Part shown: positions 44,205 through 51,289 of the stretch, piece by piece
Position numbering within the stretch: the stretch's first letter is position 1
How the letters are laid out: the number at the start of each line of letters is the position of its first letter
Origin: Gammaproteobacteria bacterium
GTDB lineage: Bacteria > Pseudomonadota > Gammaproteobacteria > Steroidobacterales > Steroidobacteraceae
NCBI GenBank assembly: GCA_013289615.1
Contig: JABCZO010000003.1
Location: 62,001-126,000, forward strand
Direction of reading: 5' to 3'
Length of the DNA: 64,000 nucleotides
The notes under the pieces: generated by a model
Told to the model about the DNA's origin: nothing
What the model saw: only the letters and a program-made list of their open reading frames with translations
Database searches by the model: none
Position numbers and translations under genes: made by a program

Positions 44205-45007
44205 CCGCGACATCATCGCCGGCTGGCACCGTGTTACCGCACGAGCGCATCGTGTCGGCACTGCGCGACGCGGCCAAGCATGGCCAGCCGGCACTGGTGG
44301 CGTTTCTGACCGCGGGCTTTCCGAGCCGCGAAAGATTTCGCGAACATCTGGCGGCCGTTGCCAGCGAAGCCGATGTGGTCGAAATCGGGGTGCCGTTCTC
44401 CGATCCGATGGCCGATGGTGTCACCATCCAGCGTTCCAGCGAGCAGGCGCTGCGCGCCGGCGTGACGCTCAGCTGGATATTGGAGCAGCTCGGGTCGCAG
44501 CCGCCGCTGGCCACCCCGCTGCTGCTGATGAGTTATATGAACCCGCTGCTGGCTTTTGGTCTTACGGCGCTGGCCAAGCACGCTGTGCGCGTCGGTGTCT
44601 GCGGTTTCATCGTGCCCGATCTGCCATTCGATGAGAGCGAGTACTTGCGCGTGGCACTGTCACCGCACGGGTTGGCGCTGGTACAGATGGTGACCCCGGT
44701 GACGCCGCCGGAGCGGCTTGCCAGGGTGGCGGGTGCGAGCCAGGGTTTTGTCTATGCGGTCACGATGACCGGCACGACCGGCAACAAGGCCGCGGCACCG
44801 AAGGAGATCGCCGATTATCTGGTGCGCGTGCGCGCGGCGGCCAGCGTGCCGGTGTGCGCCGGCTTTGGCATACGCGCGCGCGAGCAGGTCGAGGCCCTGA
44901 GAGGCATGGTGGATGGGGTCATCGTTGGCTCGGCGCTGGTGGAAGTGCTGGAGCGCGGCGAATCGCCGCAGCCGTGGCTCGCGGCACTTCGGCCGCCACG
45001 CCGATGA
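44201..45007 (+). CDS. trpA: tryptophan synthase alpha chain
   Basis: 268 residues. Catalytic Glu in DVVEIGVPFSDPMADG (about 63-78) and Asp in FIVPDLPFDESEYL; the flexible loop is YAVTMTGTTGNKAA; phosphate binding is in GFGIRAREQV and VDGVIVGSALV. It splits indole-glycerol phosphate to indole for TrpB. Last gene of the trp operon; no terminator is visible behind it, so transcription may read into the next genes. Confidence 0.96.
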   Translation: MTATSSPAGTVLPHERIVSALRDAAKHGQPALVAFLTAGFPSRERFREHLAAVASEADVVEIGVPFSDPMADGVTIQRSSEQALRAGVTLSWILEQLGSQPPLATPLLLMSYMNPLLAFGLTALAKHAVRVGVCGFIVPDLPFDESEYLRVALSPHGLALVQMVTPVTPPERLARVAGASQGFVYAVTMTGTTGNKAAAPKEIADYLVRVRAAASVPVCAGFGIRAREQVEALRGMVDGVIVGSALVEVLERGESPQPWLAALRPPRR

Positions 45008-45048
45008 GTGGGTAAACTGTCGCGCCATCTCCGCCTGGAGGTCGTGCA

Positions 45049-45771
45049 GTGGCTAGTTTCACGGTCGATGAGCGATTCTGTGGCCCACCCGGCTACGCCA
45101 ACGGCGGCTATTTCGCCGGCCTGCTGGCGCGCTACTCTCCCGACCTGGTGCGCGTGCGAATCGAAAAACCGATTCCGCTGCAGGTGCCGCTCGAAGTGCG
45201 CGGCGAGGGCAGCGCAGCGCTGGAGCTGCTGCACCAGGGGGAGATACTGGCCCGGGCGCAGCCGGCGGCCTTCGAGCTGGCGGTGCCGCAGGCACCCGAT
45301 TATCTGCGGGCGCTGGATGCGTCACGCCATTTCATCGGTTTCGCCCATCACGCCTTTCCAGCCTGCTTCGTCTGCGGCACCGATCGGGCGCGCGGCGATG
45401 GCCTGCGCATCTTCGCCGGTGAGCTGTCCGGCCACGACCAGGTGGCTGCGACCTGGGTGCCGGACGTGTCGTTATCGGCCGGCGACGGCAAGGTTCGGCC
45501 GGAATTCATGAGCGCGGCGCTCGATTGTCCCGGTTATTTCGCGGCACGAAGCGACGGGGTTGCGATGCTGCTCGGAGAATACAGCGTGCACGTCGACCGC
45601 TGCGTGCATATCGATGAGCCCTGCATCGTGATCGGCTGGAGGATAGCGGCCAGCGGCCGCAAGTACGAAGTCGGCACGGCATTGTTCGACTATGACGGCG
45701 ACCTGTGTGCTCGCGCGCGTGCCGTTTGGATAGAGCCGAAGCCGAGCGCTGGATTCATTCGGCAGGTATAG
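45049..45771 (+). CDS. possible hotdog-fold (thioesterase-like) protein
   Basis: 240 residues, GTG start with TGGAGG 8 nt upstream. It reads as two half-domains; the centre has HHAFPACFVCGTDRARGDGL, a Cys-x2-Cys-Gly stretch I associate with thioesterase-like hotdog proteins of unknown substrate. PEFMSAALDCPGYFAARSDG resembles the hotdog helix region. No signal peptide. It lies 41 bp after trpA and 8 bp before the TPR gene, so it may be part of a longer transcript. The family assignment is from memory of the motif and is tentative. Confidence 0.65.
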   Translation: MASFTVDERFCGPPGYANGGYFAGLLARYSPDLVRVRIEKPIPLQVPLEVRGEGSAALELLHQGEILARAQPAAFELAVPQAPDYLRALDASRHFIGFAHHAFPACFVCGTDRARGDGLRIFAGELSGHDQVAATWVPDVSLSAGDGKVRPEFMSAALDCPGYFAARSDGVAMLLGEYSVHVDRCVHIDEPCIVIGWRIAASGRKYEVGTALFDYDGDLCARARAVWIEPKPSAGFIRQV

Positions 45772-45779
45772 GGTGCAAC

Positions 45780-47648
45780 ATGGCTGAAGGGTTGCTTGGT
45801 GGACTGGTCGGGGCAGACGCCGATAAGACCGAGGCAGAGACCTCGGAGGCCCAGGTCGGCGCCGAGGCGTTTGCCGCAGCGGTCGCTGCCATTGCCTCGC
45901 GCCAGGATCCGGAGGTCGCGCGCGAGACGTCAGCCTTCCTGCGCGACCAGTCACAGCTGCTGCAGGTGCAGAAGAAGCATCTGCAGGAAGAGCACGCCCT
46001 GCGCCTCGCGCATTTGCGCAATCAGCTGCGCGAGGAGAAGATTCGACGCGCGGGACTGAGGCTGCGGGTCGCGTTCCAGCTGTTCATGGCCCTGCTCGCG
46101 ACGGTCGTTGGCGCAGGCATTCTCGTCATGCTGCGCGATGCCGTGACTTCCCGCAGCGTCGTGGTCGAGTCGTTCGATGCACCGCCGGCGTTGCTTGCCC
46201 GTGGCCTGACAGGAAGAGTCGTGGCGGCCGGTGTTCTCGACGAACTGCGCCGACTGCAGAGCGCGACGCGGGCCGACGCTGCAAAGCGTGATCTCGCCAA
46301 TGCCTGGTCAGGCGAAATCAAGCTTGCCGTTCCGGAATCGGGAGTGTCGTTGGGCGAGCTGTCGCGCATGCTGAAAGCGCGCTTCGGGAATGACCTTCAC
46401 ATCGAGGGCGAGCTTGTCCAGACAGACACTGCCGGGCTTGCACTTACGGTGCGCGGTGACGGCGTTGCGCCCAAGACTTTCACCGGCTCGGCGGGTGATC
46501 TCGGCAAGCTGTCGATCGACGCTGCCGGGTATGTCTATGCGCAGTCAGAGCCGGTACTGTGGGCCTATTATCTGCTCAACCGCGGGCGCAACGACGAGGC
46601 GATCAGTTTCAGTCGTGAGGCCATTGCCGGCGCGGACAAGGCCGATCGACCTTACCTGCTGAACACCTGGGCCAATGCGACCGCCAGTACCGGGAAGACT
46701 CGCGATGCACTCGCGCTGTATCGTGCCGCTATCAGGATAAAGCCCGACTACTGGGTCGCCCACAACAACATCACCCTCGCGCTCGAAGCGCTCGGCGACG
46801 AACAGGGCGCCTGGAGGGCGGGCGAGGTGATGCGCCGGATCGCGGGTGGACGACCCGGTCGCGCACCCGAGACCTATTACCAGAACGTCGATCTGCTGGT
46901 GTGGAACCTGGGACCCTGGCGCGACGCGATCATCGCCGATGCCGACGCCAATGGCGGCGTGGGAGCAAGTGCCGGATCCGCCGGAATCCAAATTTCAGAT
47001 ATCGAGATCAGGCAGCACGACCTTGCGTCGGCCGACATTACGCTGCAGACCGTAAAGCCAGACCCCACCGATCCCAGCATCCCGGTGCTGAGTCACTTCC
47101 TGCGCGGACGCCTGGCGGCGGAGGCAGGCGATGTCGCCAGGGCGGCGGCAGAGATGGAGGCCTTCGGCGCGACATTTGTCGATCCTGGCGTGATGTTTAA
47201 TTTTCCGGGTTACGCGTGCTGGATCGCGCCCGCCGAGGAAGCCGCGGGACACCCGGAAAAGGCCGACGCCGTGCTCAAGTCAACGGGCACGTACGTGGAC
47301 TGCTACCGCTTTCGCGCCGACATCCTCGATGGTCGCCGCGACTGGGCTGGCGCGCAGAAGGCCTATGCAGAGGCGGTCGCACTCGCACCCGACTTGCCGG
47401 CTGCCTACTATTCCTGGGGCGTGGCCCTCGGCCGCCACGGTGACGTCAGCGGCGCCGAAGCCAGGCTCAAAGATGCTCACGAACGCGGCCCGCACTGGGC
47501 GGATCCGCTAAAGGCCTGGGGCGACGTGCTGGCCGCGAAGGGTCGCTTCACGGATGCCATTGCGAAATACGACGAAGCACACAGGTACGCAGCCAACTGG
47601 CAGGCACTCAATGATGCTCGCGCGGCGGCGGCGAAGCAGGCGCTCTGA
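45780..47648 (+). CDS. membrane-anchored TPR-repeat protein
   Basis: 622 residues from the ATG at 45780. Residues 1-95 form an acidic then coiled-coil cytoplasmic part (LLQVQKKHLQEEHALRLAHL), followed by a TM segment at about 99-120 (FQLFMALLATVVGAGILVML) and a long soluble part. TPR-like repeats are visible around 265-370 (YYLLNRGRNDEAISFSREAI, GKTRDALALYRAAIRIKPDY) and 530-620 (AQKAYAEAVALAPDLPAAYY, GRFTDAIAKYDEAHRYAANW). I recognise no enzymatic domain. It could be a scaffold at the inner membrane, like the TPR parts attached to adenylate-cyclase/FlgM-type sensors, but the N-terminal output domain is absent. Confidence 0.75.
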   Translation: MAEGLLGGLVGADADKTEAETSEAQVGAEAFAAAVAAIASRQDPEVARETSAFLRDQSQLLQVQKKHLQEEHALRLAHLRNQLREEKIRRAGLRLRVAFQLFMALLATVVGAGILVMLRDAVTSRSVVVESFDAPPALLARGLTGRVVAAGVLDELRRLQSATRADAAKRDLANAWSGEIKLAVPESGVSLGELSRMLKARFGNDLHIEGELVQTDTAGLALTVRGDGVAPKTFTGSAGDLGKLSIDAAGYVYAQSEPVLWAYYLLNRGRNDEAISFSREAIAGADKADRPYLLNTWANATASTGKTRDALALYRAAIRIKPDYWVAHNNITLALEALGDEQGAWRAGEVMRRIAGGRPGRAPETYYQNVDLLVWNLGPWRDAIIADADANGGVGASAGSAGIQISDIEIRQHDLASADITLQTVKPDPTDPSIPVLSHFLRGRLAAEAGDVARAAAEMEAFGATFVDPGVMFNFPGYACWIAPAEEAAGHPEKADAVLKSTGTYVDCYRFRADILDGRRDWAGAQKAYAEAVALAPDLPAAYYSWGVALGRHGDVSGAEARLKDAHERGPHWADPLKAWGDVLAAKGRFTDAIAKYDEAHRYAANWQALNDARAAAAKQAL

Positions 47649-47775
47649 AGCCGTGCGCTCGTGACCGGCACGCAAATTCCTCGCCGCTTGCCCCAGCCGC
47701 TGTTCGCGCCGGATGACCGGACCTGCTGCGCCGCTGATGCCGCGTCGCGACCCACGGCCAGTTAGCCGGTGGACA

Positions 47776-48612
47776 ATGGCAAGCAGGCGGCTGCGTCGCT
47801 TGCTGCGGTCGCGCCTTTGGCCGGACGCTCGCACCAGGGTGCGCTGGTGGCGCTCTTTTCGGCGCGCATCGCCAGCCTTGCAGGTGCTCATCAGTGCTGC
47901 GCTGGTGCTGGTTGCCGCGCTCAGCCTCAACTGGATCTATCAGGTGATCCGCAAGCCATCGGAGCTGTTCTTTCCGGTCAGTGCGACACTCTACAAGTCG
48001 CCAGCTGAAACCTGGCGACAATACGCGCCCATTTTCAGGAAGCACGCAACCAGCGTGATGACGCCCGACCTGCTCGCGGCGATGGCCCAGGTCGAGGGTT
48101 CGGGAAATCCGCTGGTGCGTACCTACTGGCGCTGGTCCTGGCATACGACGCAGCCGTCGGACGTGTACCGGCCGGCTTCCAGCGCAGTCGGGATGTATCA
48201 GATTACCGACGGCACGTTTGCAGAGGCGCGGCGCTATTGCATTCACGATCACGCGGTGGCGCAGGATGGACCCTGGAACGACTGGCAGTCATGCTGGTTC
48301 AACAGCCTGTATTTCCGGGTAGTGCCCAGTCACGCGGTCGAGCTGACATCGGCGTACCTCGACCGCAGTGTCGCGATCATTCTCGAGCGTCGCCGGCTGC
48401 TGTCGGCCTCGCTGCCGGAAAAGCAGCAGCTGGCGGCGGTGATTCATCTTTGCGGCGCCGGTGCCGGCGATGGTTTCGCGAGGCGCGGATTTCATCTGCT
48501 GGATGGCCAGCGCTGTGGCGATCACGAGGTCCACGCCTACCTGGCGCGTGTCAGTTCGATGAAAACCGTGTTCGATCGCCTCGCGGCCGGCTCCTCCGAC
48601 GAGCGCCCGTAA
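47776..48612 (+). CDS. membrane-anchored lytic-transglycosylase-like (SLT-fold) protein
   Basis: 278 residues from the ATG at 47776, which has GGTGG upstream; an ATG at 47713 is the alternative. Basic N-terminus, TM at about residues 35-55 (LQVLISAALVLVAALSLNWI), then a periplasmic domain with SLT-like blocks: LLAAMAQVEGSGNPLV (candidate catalytic Glu) and SSAVGMYQITDGTF, which resembles the GLMQI motif. The rest is diverged and has several Cys residues (RRYCIHDH, WQSCWF, HLCGAG, QRCGDH) that could form disulfides. Probably a peptidoglycan-cleaving or -binding enzyme. It follows the TPR gene. Confidence 0.75.
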   Translation: MASRRLRRLLRSRLWPDARTRVRWWRSFRRASPALQVLISAALVLVAALSLNWIYQVIRKPSELFFPVSATLYKSPAETWRQYAPIFRKHATSVMTPDLLAAMAQVEGSGNPLVRTYWRWSWHTTQPSDVYRPASSAVGMYQITDGTFAEARRYCIHDHAVAQDGPWNDWQSCWFNSLYFRVVPSHAVELTSAYLDRSVAIILERRRLLSASLPEKQQLAAVIHLCGAGAGDGFARRGFHLLDGQRCGDHEVHAYLARVSSMKTVFDRLAAGSSDERP

Positions 48613-48715
48613 GGCGAGATCACTGGTTTGTCACCGGGCGGCCACTGCATTGTCATCGCTGCCCCTCCTAGAATCGATCGCAATGCCCGGACGGCACGGT
48701 TGAAGGAGGACGGTG

Positions 48716-49255
48716 ATGGCGACTTTATGCGCTGCAGACATCGATTGTTCAGCGCCGCTGCTGCGCGACTGGCTCGGCGGGGACTGGGCGTTGCTGTTTT
48801 CGCACCCGGCCGATTTTCAGGACCAGGGGCTGGAACGCGATCGTTGGCTGGAAATCCTGCGCGATGAGTTTCGTGCCCGCCGCGTGAGCCCGCTCGCCTG
48901 CCGGGGAGCCCCCGGCGTGCCTGATGGCAGCTGGGTCGGAGAGCTGATCTGCGATTACCGCCTGCTGCGGCTGCAGGCCGCAGGCGAGCACGACGGCGTG
49001 ATCGACATGGCGGCGCGCAGCCTGCGCGATGAAATCCTGAATTTGACGCCGCGCTTCGTGCTGATCGTCGATGAGTCGCTGAATCGTCGCGGCGTCCTCA
49101 AGTACAGCGCCGGCCGCAGCACGGTCTCGCCGCTGGATCTGCTGGCGTCGATCGACGCCTTCAGACGCCGGCCGGCGCGTGCCGAGCTATCCGAACGCCA
49201 GGCGGGCCAGGTCGGAGCCGCCCGTGTCAGCAGCGCTGCGCTTGCAGTCGCGTAG
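48716..49255 (+). CDS. peroxiredoxin-like protein lacking the catalytic cysteine
   Basis: 179 residues; AGGAGG precedes the ATG by 7 nt. GDWALLFSHPADF (22-34) matches the 1-Cys (Prx6-type) peroxiredoxin strand before the active site, but the following T-P-V-C-T-T is replaced by Q-D-Q-G-L-E, so the peroxidatic Cys position is Gly38. The C-terminal part RRGVLKYSAGRSTVSPLDLL also aligns with the Prx6 region YPxxxGRxxxE. The protein is about 40 residues shorter than active Prx6 enzymes. Four other cysteines exist (5, 11, about 64, about 80) but none at the catalytic position. Peroxidase activity is unlikely; a sensor or binding role is possible. Confidence 0.7.
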   Translation: MATLCAADIDCSAPLLRDWLGGDWALLFSHPADFQDQGLERDRWLEILRDEFRARRVSPLACRGAPGVPDGSWVGELICDYRLLRLQAAGEHDGVIDMAARSLRDEILNLTPRFVLIVDESLNRRGVLKYSAGRSTVSPLDLLASIDAFRRRPARAELSERQAGQVGAARVSSAALAVA

Positions 49256-49412
49256 AAATTGAGCCGGCGACCTGTCGCCGGATGGCTCGCGCCGTGCCGC
49301 GACCACCTGGCTACATAGCGAAACAAAAATTAGTCATGGCAAATGGCTATTGGACCGTCACAATCGGGATGTCTATCGTGGATTGGCTGCCTATCCAGTA
49401 CCGGAGCCGTCC

Positions 49413-50807
49413 ATGACAGAGATTGCACAAAGCCAGGTGCACGCGCCAAAGCGCGAATCGGCCTGGGCCGATTTCATCAGGAAGGACGACTGGTGGGCAA
49501 TCTGGATCGGACTCGGCCTGGTTGCGGTCGCCGCCGGGTTGGTGGCCGGCGGCGGCAGCCTCAAATGGCTGGCGGTTGCCCCGCAGAAGTGGAAGGCCTG
49601 GCCTGAAGCCGTCGGCCAGCTGCGCGAGCACGCCGCGCAATACCTGGCGCTGTTCGCGCTGTGGGCTACGCTGTTTGGAATCGGCGTCAGCGCGCTTGGG
49701 TACAGACTGTCGCGCTTCCTGCCCGCCTTCGCGCTGCTTTATGCAGTCACGCTCGGCCTCTATCTGCTGGGCCAGTGGGAGCAGGCGTCGCACTACAACC
49801 TCGAGCCGCCGCTGGTCGCGCTGGTGATCGGCCTGTTGATCGCCAATACCATCGGTGTACCGACATGGGCCGATGCCGGCTTGCGCGTCGAACTGTATAT
49901 CAAGACCGGCATCGTGCTGCTGGGCGCCAGCCTGCCGCTGACACTGATTGCCTGGGCGGGGCCGGTCGCCATTGTGCAGGCTGCGATCGTGTCGCTGGTG
50001 ACCTTCGGCGTCATCTACCTTACTGCGATACGCCTGGGACTGGATCGGCGCCTGGCGGCGACGCTCGGGACCGGGGGCGCGGTGTGCGGCGTGTCCGGTG
50101 CGATCGCCACCGCCGGCGCGGTGGGCGCCCGCAAGGAGCAGGCCTCGATTGCCATTTCGCTGGTGATCTTCTGGGCGATCCTGGCGATTTTCATCCTGCC
50201 GCTACTGGCCCGAGCGCTGCGGTTGCCGACCGGGGTGGCCGGGGCGTGGATCGGAACTTCCGAATTCGCCGACGCGGCGGGCCTGGCCGCCGCGCAGGCC
50301 TACGGCGGCTACGCCGGCCACGTCGCCGGCATCAGCGGCAACCCCGACGCCGCCGTCAACGCCTTTACGCTGATGAAGGTGATAGGCCGCGACGTATGGA
50401 TTGGCGTCTGGGCATTCGTGCTGTCGATCGTCGCCACCACGCGCTGGCAATCCACCGGCATCCGCTCGAAGGCGAATCCGGGCGAGATCTGGCAACGTTT
50501 TCCGAAGTTCGTGCTCGGTTTTCTGATCGCTTCCGCGATCGTCACCGTGATCTCGAGCGGCTACAGCTATGCGGACTATAAAAAGATAGTGCAGCCCGCG
50601 CTGGTGGCACCGCTGCAGGTGCTGCGGGTCTGGGCCTTCACTTTCACCTTCCTGGCGATCGGTCTGACCACACGCTTTCGCGAGTTCTTCACCGGCGGCG
50701 CCCGGCCGTTCTATGCCTTCACCGCCGGTGTCGCAGTCAACGTCGTGCTCGGCTACCTGTTGTCGACCCAGGTGTTCGTCGGCTTCTGGACGCGGTTCGG
50801 TCAATGA
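49413..50807 (+). CDS. YeiH-family putative sulfate exporter / transporter
   Basis: 464 residues from the ATG at 49413 with GGAG upstream. About 11 TM segments. Conserved family pieces: LNLEPPLVALVIGLLIANTI-like segment, ELYIKTGIVLLGASLPL, GTGGAVCGVSGAIATAGAVG, SEFADAAGLAAAQAYGG, and NAFTLMKVIGRDVWIG. The N-terminus is longer than E. coli YeiH (about 350) by some 80 residues including an extra TM. UPF0324/PSE family members are assigned to sulfate/sulfite export mostly by inference. Coupled to a small Cys protein by a 4-bp overlap. Confidence 0.88.
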   Translation: MTEIAQSQVHAPKRESAWADFIRKDDWWAIWIGLGLVAVAAGLVAGGGSLKWLAVAPQKWKAWPEAVGQLREHAAQYLALFALWATLFGIGVSALGYRLSRFLPAFALLYAVTLGLYLLGQWEQASHYNLEPPLVALVIGLLIANTIGVPTWADAGLRVELYIKTGIVLLGASLPLTLIAWAGPVAIVQAAIVSLVTFGVIYLTAIRLGLDRRLAATLGTGGAVCGVSGAIATAGAVGARKEQASIAISLVIFWAILAIFILPLLARALRLPTGVAGAWIGTSEFADAAGLAAAQAYGGYAGHVAGISGNPDAAVNAFTLMKVIGRDVWIGVWAFVLSIVATTRWQSTGIRSKANPGEIWQRFPKFVLGFLIASAIVTVISSGYSYADYKKIVQPALVAPLQVLRVWAFTFTFLAIGLTTRFREFFTGGARPFYAFTAGVAVNVVLGYLLSTQVFVGFWTRFGQ

Positions 50808-51058
50808 ACGGCTGGGCGCTGACGCAGCACGGTGCGACGCACGAATCGTCGGCGCCAAGTCGTATGGCGCCGGAGGAGCGCTGCGGCAGCTGCCGATATT
50901 TCTGCCAGGCGCCGCACGAAATCGAGCGGCAGATGCCGGGCCTGAAGAGCCTCGGATCGATGTTCGCTTCGGTGCGTGCATCCGACGGCCTGTGTCGCCG
51001 GCATGATCGTTACCTGGGCGCGTCCAGTCGCTGCGACGACTACGATTCTGAGATCTAA
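50804..51058 (+). CDS. small cysteine-rich protein, likely metal-binding
   Basis: 84 residues, starting with ATG that overlaps the exporter stop (ATGA). Cysteines come as ERCGSCRYF, DGLCRRHDRY and SSRCDDYD: four Cys that could bind one zinc or iron. I recall similar small proteins with Cys-Gly-x-Cys-Arg-Phe/Tyr-Phe and Leu-Cys-x-Arg-His motifs as conserved hypotheticals in proteobacteria. No signal or TM. Tight coupling to the transporter suggests a common role; the molecular function is unknown. Confidence 0.75.
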   Translation: MNGWALTQHGATHESSAPSRMAPEERCGSCRYFCQAPHEIERQMPGLKSLGSMFASVRASDGLCRRHDRYLGASSRCDDYDSEI

Positions 51059-51289
51059 ACAGCCATCACACGCACGCCACACCAAGGTCTGTACCACAGC
51101 GCCAGTCAAATCCGTGGTCGTGACGCTGGGAAACCAATCAAAACCGATCTTGAGTATCGAAAGACCGGCTAGCGGTATTAGGCCAGGATAAGGAACGCTT
51201 CGCCGGTCGTTCGACAAGCGCACGAAGAAGCGACATGGACGTCGCGATCCACCAGTGAGTTGCGCAACTGAAGTGGAGCACGAGCGCCT
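51059..51289. other. 231-bp intergenic stretch, possible transposon remnant upstream sequence
   Basis: Less GC-rich than its surroundings, with no convincing gene. It leads into an ORF whose first 40 residues resemble a TnpB-type transposase start, so it may be the left flank of a decayed IS element. A small hairpin GAGCG/CGCTC with a 6-nt AT loop follows at 51295-51310. Confidence 0.4.
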
